Assembly (NCBI GenBank): GCA_963920525.1
Contig: OY986436.1
Span: 32,095,574 to 32,159,573, forward strand
DNA: 64,000 nt
Direction of reading: 5' to 3'
DNA from: Dichetophora obliterata
Lineage: Eukaryota; Arthropoda; Insecta; Diptera; Sciomyzidae
The notes below the pieces were generated by a model. It did not search any database and was not told the DNA's origin. It saw only the letters and a list, made by a program, of their open reading frames with translations. The translations under genes and the position numbers were made by a program. Below, piece by piece: positions 34,301 to 48,090 of this stretch (within the stretch, counting starts at the first letter, position 1; the number at the start of each line of letters is the position of its first letter).

Positions 34301-37300
34301 GAGCACCAGGTCCTCGTCCTTAAGAAGGAATACTCCTTTGTCCAAATGCCGTTTGCTCTATCTCTTGTAGTTTAGGAGTTGTAGAACACTTTTTGGAGTG
34401 GAAGCTGGCCAAAAACATGTGCTTTTTCCGTCATAACTCCCAAACCATACATCCTACAAGGACGATTTATAAATTATTTCTAATACATATATACACAAGA
34501 CTGCATATTCAGAAAAAAGTTTTCTGGAATTTGATTTTTTTTCAAGAATCTTAGTTAAAATTTTTTACATGAATCATAGTTTTTGACGTGGTTTTTTGCG
34601 ATTTTTTTGATTTTTTAGCCATAACTTCTAAACCATACATCATAAAAGGACGATTTATGCATCAAAATGTTCCTTAAGCTACTGCCCACAAGACTGTATC
34701 CTTAAAATAATTTTAAAAATTAGATTTCATGTTAATTTCATGTGCCCTTTTTTGTCAATTTTTATTTTTTTTATTTATTTTCTAAAATAAAAACTACATA
34801 TCAGATAAGGACGATTCATGCATTAAAATGAGCACCAGGTCCTCGTCCTTAAGAAGGGATACTCCTTTGTCCAAATACCGTTTGCTCTATCTCTTGTAGT
34901 TTAGGAGTTGTAGAACACTTTTTGGAGTGGAAGCTGGCCAAAAACATGTGCTTTTTCCGTCATAACTCCCAAACCATACATCCTACAAGGACGATTTATA
35001 CACCAAATTGTTTCTAATACATATATACACAAGACTGCAAATTCAGAAAAAAGTTTTCTGGAATTTGATTTTTTTTCAAGAATCTTAGTTAAAATTTTTT
35101 ACATGAATCATAGTTTTTGACGTGGTTTTTTGCGATTTTTTTGATTTTTTAGCCATAACTTCTAAACCATACATCATAAAAGGACAATTTATGCATCAAA
35201 ATGTTCCTTAAGCTACTGCCCACAAGACTGTATCCTTAAAATAATTTTAAAAATTAGATTTCATGTTAATTTCATGTGCCCTTTTTTGTCAATTTTTATT
35301 TTTTTTATTTATTTTCTAAAATAAAAACTACATATCAGATAAGGACGATTCATGCATTAAAATGAGCACCAGGTCCTCGTCCTTAAGAAGGAATACTCCT
35401 TTGTCCAAATGCCGTTTGCTCTATCTCTTGTAGTTTAGGAGTTGTAGAACACTTTTTGGAGTGGAAGCTGGCCAAAAACATGTGCTTTTTCCGTCATAAC
35501 TCCCAAACCATACATCCTACAAGGACGATTTATACACCAAATTATTTCTAATACATATATACACAAGACTGCAAATTCAGAAAAAAGTTTTCTGGAATTT
35601 GATTTTTTTTCAAGAATCTTAGTTAAAATTTTTTACATGAATCATAGTTTTTGACGTGGTTTTTTGCGATTTTTTTGATTTTTTAGCCATAACTTCTAAA
35701 CCATACATCATAAAAGGACGATTTATGCATCAAAATGTTCCTTAAGCTACTGCCCACAAGACTGTATCCTTAAAATAATTTGAAAAATTAGATTTCATGT
35801 TAATTTCATGTGCCCTTTTTTGTCAATTTTTATTTTTATTATTTATTTTCTAAAATAAAAACTACATATCAGATAAGGACGATTCATGCATTAAAATGAG
35901 CACCAGGTCCTCGTCCTTAAGAAGGAATACTCCTTTGTCCAAATGCCGTTTGCTCTATCTCTTGTAGTTTAGGAGTTGTAGAACACTTTTTGGAGTGGAA
36001 GCTGGCCAAAAACATGTGCTTTTTCCGTCATAACTCCCAAACCATACATCCTACAAGGACGATTTATACACCAAATTATTTCTAATACATATATACACAA
36101 GACTGCAAATTCAGAAAAAAGTTTTCTGGAATTTGATTTTTTTTCAAGAATCTTAGTTAAAATTTTTTACATGAATCATAGTTTTTGACGTGGTTTTTTG
36201 CGATTTTTTTGATTTTTTAGCCATAACTTCTAAACCATACATCATAAAAGGACGATTTATGCATCAAAATGTTCCTTAAGCTACTGCCCACAAGACTGTA
36301 TCCTTAAAATAATTTTAAAAATTAGATTTCATGTTAATTTCATGTGCCCTTTTTTGTCAATTTTTATTTTTATTATTTATTTTCTAAAATAAAAACTACA
36401 TATCAGATAAGGACGATTCATGCATTACAATGAGCACCAGGTCCTCGTCCTTAAGAAGGAATACTCCTTTGTCCAAATGCCGTTTGCTCTATCTCTTGTA
36501 GTTTAGGAGTTGTAGAACACTTTTTGGAGTGGAAGCTGGCCAAAAACATGTGCTTTTTCCGTCATAACTCCCAAACCATACATCCTACAAGGACGATTTA
36601 TACACCAAATTGTTTCTAATACATATATACACAAGACTGCAAATTCAGAAAAAAGTTTTCTGGAATTTGATTTTTTTCAAGAATCTTAGTTAAAATTTTT
36701 TACATGAATCATAGTTTTTGACGTGGTTTTTTGCGATTTTTTTGAGTTTTTAGCCATAACTTCTAAACCATACATCATAAAAGGACAATTTATGCATCAA
36801 AATGTTCCTTAAGCTACTGCCCACAAGACTGTATCCTTAAAATAATTTTAAAAATTAGATTTCATGTTAATTTCATGTGCCCTTTTTTGTCAATTTTTAT
36901 TTTTTTTATTTATTTTCTAAAATAAAAACTACATATCAGATAAGGACGATTCATGCATTAAAATGAGCACCAGGTCCTCGTCCTTAAGAAGGAATACTCC
37001 TTTGTCCAAATGCCGTTTGCTCTATCTCTTGTAGTTTAGGAGTTGTAGAACACTTTTTGGAGTGGAAGCTGGCCAAAAACATGTGCTTTTTCCGTCATAA
37101 CTCCCAAACCATACATCCTACAAGGACGATTTATAAATTATTTCTAATACATATATACACAAGACTGCATATTCAGAAAAAAGTTTTCTGGAATTTGATT
37201 TTTTTTCAAGAATCTTAGTTAAAATTTTTTACATGAATCATAGTTTTTGACGTGGTTTTTTGCGATTTTTTTGATTTTTTAGCCATAACTTCTAAACCAT

Positions 37301-39629
37301 ACATCATAAAAGGACGATTTATGCATCAAAATGTTCCTTAAGCTACTGCCCACAAGACTGTATCCTTAAAATAATTTTAAAAATTAGATTTCATGTTAAT
37401 TTCATGTGCCCTTTTTTGTCAATTTTTATTTTTTTTATTTATTTTCTAAAATAAAAACTACATATCAGATAAGGACGATTCATGCATTAAAATGAGCACC
37501 AGGTCCTCGTCCTTAAGAAGGGATACTCCTTTGTCCAAATACCGTTTGCTCTATCTCTTGTAGTTTAGGAGTTGTAGAACACTTTTTGGAGTGGAAGCTG
37601 GCCAAAAACATGTGCTTTTTCCGTCATAACTCCCAAACCATACATCCTACAAGGACGATTTATACACCAAATTGTTTCTAATACATATATACACAAGACT
37701 GCAAATTCAGAAAAAAGTTTTCTGGAATTTGATTTTTTTTCAAGAATCTTAGTTAAAATTTTTTACATGAATCATAGTTTTTGACGTGGTTTTTTGCGAT
37801 TTTTTTGATTTTTTAGCCATAACTTCTAAACCATACATCATAAAAGGACAATTTATGCATCAAAATGTTCCTTAAGCTACTGCCCACAAGACTGTATCCT
37901 TAAAATAATTTTAAAAATTAGATTTCATGTTAATTTCATGTGCCCTTTTTTGTCAATTTTTATTTTTTTTATTTATTTTCTAAAATAAAAACTACATATC
38001 AGATAAGGACGATTCATGCATTAAAATGAGCACCAGGTCCTCGTCCTTAAGAAGGAATACTCCTTTGTCCAAATGCCGTTTGCTCTATCTCTTGTAGTTT
38101 AGGAGTTGTAGAACACTTTTTGGAGTGGAAGCTGGCCAAAAACATGTGCTTTTTCCGTCATAACTCCCAAACCATACATCCTACAAGGACGATTTATACA
38201 CCAAATTATTTCTAATACATATATACACAAGACTGCAAATTCAGAAAAAAGTTTTCTGGAATTTGATTTTTTTTCAAGAATCTTAGTTAAAATTTTTTAC
38301 ATGAATCATAGTTTTTGACGTGGTTTTTTGCGATTTTTTTGATTTTTTAGCCATAACTTCTAAACCATACATCATAAAAGGACGATTTATGCATCAAAAT
38401 GTTCCTTAAGCTACTGCCCACAAGACTGTATCCTTAAAATAATTTGAAAAATTAGATTTCATGTTAATTTCATGTGCCCTTTTTTGTCAATTTTTATTTT
38501 TATTATTTATTTTCTAAAATAAAAACTACATATCAGATAAGGACGATTCATGCATTAAAATGAGCACCAGGTCCTCGTCCTTAAGAAGGAATACTCCTTT
38601 GTCCAAATGCCGTTTGCTCTATCTCTTGTAGTTTAGGAGTTGTAGAACACTTTTTGGAGTGGAAGCTGGCCAAAAACATGTGCTTTTTCCGTCATAACTC
38701 CCAAACCATACATCCTACAAGGACGATTTATACACCAAATTATTTCTAATACATATATACACAAGACTGCAAATTCAGAAAAAAGTTTTCTGGAATTTGA
38801 TTTTTTTTCAAGAATCTTAGTTAAAATTTTTTACATGAATCATAGTTTTTGACGTGGTTTTTTGCGATTTTTTTGATTTTTTAGCCATAACTTCTAAACC
38901 ATACATCATAAAAGGACGATTTATGCATCAAAATGTTCCTTAAGCTACTGCCCACAAGACTGTATCCTTAAAATAATTTTAAAAATTAGATTTCATGTTA
39001 ATTTCATGTGCCCTTTTTTGTCAATTTTTATTTTTATTATTTATTTTCTAAAATAAAAACTACATATCAGATAAGGACGATTCATGCATTACAATGAGCA
39101 CCAGGTCCTCGTCCTTAAGAAGGAATACTCCTTTGTCCAAATGCCGTTTGCTCTATCTCTTGTAGTTTAGGAGTTGTAGAACACTTTTTGGAGTGGAAGC
39201 TGGCCAAAAACATGTGCTTTTTCCGTCATAACTCCCAAACCATACATCCTACAAGGACGATTTATACACCAAATTGTTTCTAATACATATATACACAAGA
39301 CTGCAAATTCAGAAAAAAGTTTTCTGGAATTTGATTTTTTTCAAGAATCTTAGTTAAAATTTTTTACATGAATCATAGTTTTTGACGTGGTTTTTTGCGA
39401 TTTTTTTGATTTTTTTAGCCATAACTTCTAAACCATACATCATAAAAGGACAATTTATGCATCAAAATGTTCCTTAAGCTACTGCCCACAAGACTGTATC
39501 CTTAAAATAATTTTAAAAATTAGATTTCATGTTAATTTCATGTGCCCTTTTTTGTCAATTTTTATTTTTTTTATTTATTTTCTAAAATAAAAACTACATA
39601 TCAGATAAGGACGATTCATGCATTAAAAT
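34301..39629. repeat. 5-monomer higher-order repeat, about 2664 bp, two tandem copies here and one near 43.9 kb
   Basis: The first monomer of each unit carries a 5-bp deletion (GATTTATAAATTATTTC in place of GATTTATACACCAAATTATT). It starts at 34,301, 36,965 and 43,897; an earlier monomer at 31,104 also has it. The following monomer has GGGATACTCC, with AAATACCG in the first two units; two monomers with AATTATTTC follow, then one with CATTACAATGAGC. The same order in each copy shows amplification of multi-monomer blocks. A separate 4-monomer periodicity (offset 2134 bp) links about 39.1-40.7 kb with 41.2-42.8 kb, through the rare TTGTAGGTTAGG and CAGAAAAAGT variants. Confidence 0.8.
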
Positions 39630-42600
39630 GAGCACCAGGTCCTCGTCCTTAAGAAGGAATACTCCTTTGTCCAAATGCCGTTTGCTCTATCTCTTGTTGT
39701 TTAGGAGTTGTAGAACACTTTTTGGAGTGGAAGCTGGCCAAAAACATGTGCTTTTTCCGTCATAACTCCCAAACCATACATCCTACAAGGACGATTTATA
39801 CACCAAATTGTTTCTAATACATATATACACAAGACTGCAAATTCAGAAAAAAGTTTTCTGGAATTTGATTTTTTTCAAGAATCTTAGTTAAAATTTTTTA
39901 CATGAATCATAGTTTTTGACGTGGTTTTTTGCGATTTTTTTGATTTTTTAGCCATAACTTCTAAACCATACATCATAAAAGGACGATTTATGCATCAAAA
40001 TGTTCCTTAAGCTACTGCCCACAAGACTGTATCCTTAAAATAATTTGAAAAATTAGATTTCATGTTAATTTCATGTGCCCTTTTTTGTCAATTTTTATTT
40101 TTATTATTTATTTTCTAAAATAAAAACTACATATCAGATAAGGACGATTCATGCATTAAAATGAGCACCAGGTCCTCGTCCTTAAGAAGGAATACTCCTT
40201 TGTCCAAATGCCGTTTGCTCTATCTCTTGTAGGTTAGGAGTTGTAGAACACTTTTTGGAGTGGAAGCTGGCCAAAAACATGTGCTTTTTCCGTCATAACT
40301 CCCAAACCATACATCCTACAAGGACGATTTATACACCAAATTGTTTCTAATACATATATACACAAGACTGCAAATTCAGAAAAAGTTTTCTGGAATTTGA
40401 TTTTTTTTCAAGAATCTTAGTTAAAATTTTTTACATGAATCATAGTTTTTGACGTGGTTTTTTGCGATTTTTTTTTATTTTTTAGCCATAACTTCTAAAC
40501 CATACATCATAAAAGGACGATTTATGCATCAAAATGTTCCTTAAGCTACTGCCCACAAGACTGTATCCTTAAAATAATTTTAAAAATTAGATTTCATGTT
40601 AATTTCATGTGCCCTTTTTTGTCAATTTTTTTTTTTTTATTTATTTTCTAAAATAAAAACTACATATCAGATAAGGACGATTCATGCATTAAAATAAGCA
40701 CCAGGTCCTCGTCCTTAAGAAGGAATACTCCTTTGTCCAAATGCCGTTTGCTCTATCTCTTGTAGTTTAGGAGTTGTAGAACACTTTTTGGAGTGGAAGC
40801 TGGCCAAAAACATGTGCTTTTTCCGTCATAACTCCCAAACCATACATCCTACAAGGACGATTTATACACCAAATTGTTTCTAATACATATATACACAAGA
40901 CTGCAAATTCAGAAAAAAGTTTTCTGGAATTTGATTTTTTTTCAAGAATCTTAGTTAAAATTTTTTACATGAATCATAGTTTTTGACGTGGTTTTTTGCG
41001 ATTTTTTTGATTTTTTAGCCATAACTTCTAAACCATACATCATAAAAGGACGATTTATGCATCAAAATGTTCCTTAAGCTACTGCCCACAAGACTGTATC
41101 CTTAAAATAATTTGAAAAATTAGATTTCATGTTAATTTCATGTGCCCTTTTTTGTCAATTTTTATTTTTATTATTTATTTTCTAAAATAAAAACTACATA
41201 TCAGATAAGGACGATTCATGCATTAAAATGAGCACCAGGTCCTCGTCCTTAAGAAGGAATACTCCTTTGTCCAAATGCCGTTTGCTCTATCTCTTGTAGT
41301 TTAGGAGTTGTAGAACACTTTTTGGAGTGGAAGCTGGCCAAAAACATGTGCTTTTTCCGTCATAACTCCCAAACCATACATCCTACAAGGACGATTTATA
41401 CACCAAATTATTTCTAATACATATATACACAAGACTGCAAATTCAGAAAAAAGTTTTCTGGAATTTGATTTTTTTCAAGAATCTTAGTTAAAATTTTTTA
41501 CATGAATCATAGTTTTTGACGTGGTTTTTTGCGATTTTTTTGATTTTTTTAGCCATAACTTCTAAACCATACATCATAAAAGGACAATTTATGCATCAAA
41601 ATGTTCCTTAAGCTACTGCCCACAAGACTGTATCCTTAAAATAATTTTAAAAATTAGATTTCATGTTAATTTCATGTGCCCTTTTTTGTCAATTTTTATT
41701 TTTTTTATTTATTTTCTAAAATAAAAACTACATATCAGATAAGGACGATTCATGCATTAAAATGAGCACCAGGTCCTCGTCCTTAAGAAGGAATACTCCT
41801 TTGTCCAAATGCCGTTTGCTCTATCTCTTGTAGTTTAGGAGTTGTAGAACACTTTTTGGAGTGGAAGCTGGCCAAAAACATGTGCTTTTTCCGTCATAAC
41901 TCCCAAACCATACATCCTACAAGGACGATTTATACACCAAATTGTTTCTAATACATATATACACAAGACTGCAAATTCAGAAAAAAGTTTTCTGGAATTT
42001 GATTTTTTTCAAGAATCTTAGTTAAAATTTTTTACATGAATCATAGTTTTTGACGTGGTTTTTTGCGATTTTTTTGATTTTTTAGCCATAACTTCTAAAC
42101 CATACATCATAAAAGGACGATTTATGCATCAAAATGTTCCTTAAGCTACTGCCCACAAGACTGTATCCTTAAAATAATTTGAAAAATTAGATTTCATGTT
42201 AATTTCATGTGCCCTTTTTTGTCAATTTTTATTTTTATTATTTATTTTCTAAAATAAAAACTACATATCAGATAAGGACGATTCATGCATTAAAATGAGC
42301 ACCAGGTCCTCGTCCTTAAGAAGGAATACTCCTTTGTCCAAATGCCGTTTGCTCTATCTCTTGTAGGTTAGGAGTTGTAGAACACTTTTTGGAGTGGAAG
42401 CTGGCCAAAAACATGTGCTTTTTCCGTCATAACTCCCAAACCATACATCCTACAAGGACGATTTATACACCAAATTGTTTCTAATACATATATACACAAG
42501 ACTGCAAATTCAGAAAAAGTTTTCTGGAATTTGATTTTTTTTCAAGAATCTTAGTTAAAATTTTTTACATGAATCATAGTTTTTGACGTGGTTTTTTGCG

Positions 42601-45600
42601 ATTTTTTTTATTTTTTAGCCATAACTTCTAAACCATACATCATAAAAGGACGATTTATGCATCAAAATGTTCCTTAAGCTACTGCCCACAAGACTGTATC
42701 CTTAAAATAATTTTAAAAATTAGATTTCATGTTAATTTCATGTGCCCTTTTTTGTCAATTTTTTTTTTTTTATTTATTTTCTAAAATAAAAACTACATAT
42801 CAGATAAGGACGATTCATGCATTACAATGAGCACCAGGTCTTCGTCCTTAAGAAGGAATACTCCTTTGTCCAAATGCCGTTTGCTCTATCTCTTGTAGTT
42901 TAGGAGTTGTAGAACACTTTTTGGAGTGGAAGCTGGCCAAAAACATGTGCTTTTTCCGTCATAACTCCCAAACCATACATCCTACAAGGACGATTTATAC
43001 ACCAAATTGTTTCTAATACATATATACACAAGACTGCAAATTCAGAAAAAAGTTTTCTGGAGTTTGATTTTTTTTCAAGAATCTTAGTTAAAATTTTTTA
43101 CATGAATCATAGTTTTTGACGTGGTTTTTTGCGATTTTTTTGATTTTTTAGCCATAACTTCTAAACCATACATCATAAAAGGACGATTTATGCATCAAAA
43201 TGTTCCTTAAGCTACTGCCCACAAGACTGTATCCTTAAAATTATTTTAAAAATTAGATTTCATGTTAATTTCATGTGCCCTTTTTTGTCAATTTTTATTT
43301 TTTTTATTTATTTTCTAAAATAAAAACTACATATCAGATAAGGACGATTCATGCATTAAAATGAGCACCAGGTCCTCGTCCTTAAGAAGGAATACTCCTT
43401 TGTCCAAATGCCGTTTGCTCTATCTCTTGTAGTTTAGGAGTTGTAGAACACTTTTTGGAGTGGAAGCTGGCCAAAAACATGTGCTTTTTCCGTCATAACT
43501 CCCAAACCATACATCCTACAAGGACGATTTATACACCAAATTGTTTCTAATACATATATACACAAGACTGCAAATTCAGAAAAAAGTTTTCTGGAATTTG
43601 ATTTTTTTTCAAGAATCTTAGTTAAAATTTTTTACATGAATCATAGTTTTTGACGTGGTTTTTTGCGATTTTTTTGAGTTTTTAGCCATAACTTCTAAAC
43701 CATACATCATAAAAGGACAATTTATGCATCAAAATGTTCCTTAAGCTACTGCCCACAAGACTGTATCCTTAAAATAATTTTAAAAATTAGATTTCATGTT
43801 AATTTCATGTGCCCTTTTTTGTCAATTTTTATTTTTTTTATTTATTTTCTAAAATAAAAACTACATATCAGATAAGGACGATTCATGCATTAAAATGAGC
43901 ACCAGGTCCTCGTCCTTAAGAAGGAATACTCCTTTGTCCAAATGCCGTTTGCTCTATCTCTTGCAGTTTAGGAGTTGTAGAACACTTTTTGGAGTGGAAG
44001 CTGGCCAAAAACATGTGCTTTTTCCGTCATAACTCCCAAACCATACATCCTACAAGGACGATTTATAAATTATTTCTAATACATATATACACAAGACTGC
44101 ATATTCAGAAAAAAGTTTTCTGGAATTTGATTTTTTTTCAAGAATCTTAGTTAAAATTTTTTACATGAATCATAGTTTTTGACGTGGTTTTTTGCGATTT
44201 TTTTGATTTTTTAGCCATAACTTCTAAACCATACATCATAAAAGGACGATTTATGCATCAAAATGTTCCTTAAGCTACTGCCCACAAGACTGTATCCTTA
44301 AAATAATTTTAAAAATTAGATTTCATGTTAATTTCATGTGCCCTTTTTTGTCAATTTTTATTTTTTTTATTTATTTTCTAAAATAAAAACTACATATCAG
44401 ATAAGGACGATTCATGCATTAAAATGAGCACCAGGTCCTCGTCCTTAAGAAGGGATACTCCTTTGTCCAAATGCCGTTTGCTCTATCTCTTGTAGTTTAG
44501 GAGTTGTAGAACACTTTTTGGAGTGGAAGCTGGCCAAAAACATGTGCTTTTTCCGTCATAACTCCCAAACCATACATCCTACAAGGACGATTTATACACC
44601 AAATTGTTTCTAATACATATATACACAAGACTGCAAATTCAGAAAAAAGTTTTCTGGAATTTGATTTTTTTTCAAGAATCTTAGTTAAAATTTTTTACAT
44701 GAATCATAGTTTTTGACGTGGTTTTTTGCGATTTTTTTGATTTTTTAGCCATAACTTCTAAACCATACATCATAAAAGGACAATTTATGCATCAAAATGT
44801 TCCTTAAGCTACTGCCCACAAGACTGTATCCTTAAAATAATTTTAAAAATTAGATTTCATGTTAATTTCATGTGCCCTTTTTTGTCAATTTTTATTTTTT
44901 TTATTTATTTTCTAAAATAAAAACTACATATCAGATAAGGACGATTCATGCATTAAAATGAGCACCAGGTCCTCGTCCTTAAGAAGGAATACTCCTTTGT
45001 CCAAATGCCGTTTGCTCTATCTCTTGTAGTTTAGGAGTTGTAGAACACTTTTTGGAGTGGAAGCTGGCCAAAAACATGTGCTTTTTCCGTCATAACTCCC
45101 AAACCATACATCCTACAAGGACGATTTATACACCAAATTATTTCTAATACATATATACACGAGACTGCAAATTCAGAAAAAAGTTTTCTGGAATTTGATT
45201 TTTTTTCAAGAATCTTAGTTAAAATTTTTTACATGAATCATAGTTTTTGACGTGGTTTTTTGCGATTTTTTTGATTTTTTAGCCATATTTTCTAAACCAT
45301 ACATCATAAAAGGACGATTTATGCATCAAAATGTTCCTTAAGCTACTGCCCACAAGACTGTATCCTTAAAATAATTTGAAAAATTAGATTTTATGTTAAT
45401 TTCATGTGCCCTTTTTTGTCAATTTTTATTTTTATTATTTATTTTCTAAAATAAAAACTACATATCAGATAAGGACGATTCATGCATTAAAATGAGCACC
45501 AGGTCCTCGTCCTTAAGAAGGAATACTCCTTTGTCCAAATGCCGTTTGCTCTATCTCTTGTAGTTTAGGAGTTGTAGAACACTTTTTGGAGTGGAAGCTG

Positions 45601-48060
45601 GCCAAAAACATGTGCTTTTTCCGTCATAACTCCCAAACCATACATCCTACAAGGACGATTTATACACCAAATTATTTCTAATACATATATACACAAGACT
45701 GCAAATTCAGAAAAAAGTTTTCTGGAATTTGATTTTTTTTCAAGAATCTTAGTTAAAATTTTTTACATGAATCATAGTTTTTGACGTGGTTTTTTGCGAT
45801 TTTTTTGATTTTTTAGCCATAACTTCTAAACCATACATCATAAAAGGACGATTTATGCATCAAAATGTTCCTTAAGCTACTGCCCACAAGACTGTATCCT
45901 TAAAATAATTTTAAAAATTAGATTTCATGTTAATTTCATGTGCCCTTTTTTGTCAATTTTTATTTTTATTATTTATTTTCTAAAATAAAAACTACATATC
46001 AGATAAGGACGATTCATGCATTACAATGAGCACCAGGTCCTCGTCCTTAAGAAGGAATACTCCTTTGTCCAAATGCCGTTTGCTCTATCTCTTGTAGTTT
46101 AGGAGTTGTAGAACACTTTTTGGAGTGGAAGCTGGCCAAAAACATGTGCTTTTTCCGTCATAACTCCCAAACCATACATCCTACAAGGACGATTTATACA
46201 CCAAATTGTTTCTAATACATATATACACAAGACTGCAAATTCAGAAAAAAGTTTTCTGGAATTTGATTTTTTTCAAGAATCTTAGTTAAAATTTTTTACA
46301 TGAATCATAGTTTTTGACGTGGTTTTGTGCGATTTTTTTGATTTTTTAGCCATAACTTCTAAACCATACATCATAAAAGGACGATTTATGCATCAAAATG
46401 TTCCTTAAGCTACTGCCCACAAGACTGTATCCTTAAAATAATTTTAAAAATTAGATTTCATGTTAATTTCATGTGCCCTTTTTTGTCAATTTTTATTTTT
46501 ATTATTTATTTTCTAAAATAAAAACTACATATCAGATAAGGACGATTCATGCATTAAAATGAGCACCAGGTCCTCGTCCTTAAGAAGGAATACTCCTTTG
46601 TCCAAATGCCGTTTGCTCTATCTCTTGTAGTTTAGGAGTTGTAGAACACTTTTTGGAGTGGAAGCTGGCCAAAAACATGTGCTTTTTCCGTCATAACTCC
46701 CAAACCATACATCCTACAAGGACGATTTATACACCAAATTGTTTCTAATACATATATACACAAGACTGCAAATTCAGAAAAAAGTTTTCTGGAATTTGAT
46801 TTTTTTTCAAGAATCTTAGTTAAAATTTTTTACATGAATCATAGTTTTTGACGTGGTTTTTTGCGATTTTTTTGATTTTTTTAGCCATAACTTCTAAACC
46901 ATACATCATAAAAGGACAATTTATGCATCAAAATGTTCCTTAAGCTACTGCCCACAAGACTGTATCCTTAAAATAATTTTAAAAATTAGATTTCATGTTC
47001 ATTTCATGTGCCCTTTTTTGTAAATTTTTATTTTTTTTATTTATTTTCTAAAATAAAAACTACATATCAGATAAGGACGATTCATGCATTAAAATGAGCA
47101 CCAGGTCCTCGTCCTTAAGAAGGAATACTCCTTTGTCCAAATTCCGTTTGCTCTATCTCTTGTAGTTTAGGAGTTGTAGAACACTTTTTGGAGTGGAAGC
47201 TGGCCAAAAACATGTGCTTTTTCCGTCATAACTCCCAAACCATACATCCTACAAGGACGATTTATACACCAAATTGTTTCTAATACATATATACACAAGA
47301 CTGCAAATTCAGAAAAAAGTTTTCTGGAATTTGATTTTTTTTCAAGAATCTTAGTTAAAATTTTTTACATGAATCATAGTTTTTGACGTGGTTTTTTGCG
47401 ATTTTTTTGATTTTTTAGCCATAACTTCTAAACCATACATCATAAAAGGACGATTTATGCATAAAAATGTTCTTTAAGCTACTGTTCACAAGACTGTATC
47501 CTTAAAATAATTTGAAAAATTAGATTTCATGTTAATTTCATGTGCCCTTTTTTGTCAATTTTTATTTTTTTTATTTATTTTCTAAAATAAAAACTACATA
47601 TCAGATAAGGACGATTCATGCATTAAAATGAGCACCAGGTCCTCGTCCTTAAGAAGGAATACTCCTTTGTCCAAATGCCGTTTGCTCTATCTCTTGTAGT
47701 TTAGGAGTTGTAGAACACTTTTTGGAGTGGAAGCTGGCCAAAAACATGTGCTTTTTCCGTCATAACTCCCAAACCATACATCTTACAAGGACGATTTATA
47801 CACCAAATTGTTTCTAATACATATATACACAAGACTGCAAATTCAGAAAAAAGTTTTCTGGAATTTGATTTTTTTCAAGAATCTTAGTTAAAATTTTTTA
47901 CATGAATCATAGTTTTTGACGTGGTTTTTTGCGATTTTTTTGATTTTTTTAGCCATAACTTCTAAACCATACATCATAAAAGGACAATTTATGCATCAAA
48001 ATGTTCCTTAAGCTACTGCCCACAAGACTGTATCCTTAAAATAATTTTAAAAATTAGATT

Positions 48061-48090
48061 TCATGTTAATTTCATGTTAAAAACATGTGC
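48061..48090. repeat. Internal deletion junction making one truncated monomer of about 340 bp
   Basis: The monomer tail TTAATTTCATG is joined directly to TTAAAAACATGTGC, skipping about 195 bp (the T-rich block, the AAGGACGATTCATGC block and the CTCTATCTCTTGTAG block). Spacing between the surrounding GAGCACC words is 872 bp (47,630 to 48,502), that is one full monomer plus 340 bp. It is the only large internal deletion I noticed in the array. Confidence 0.9.
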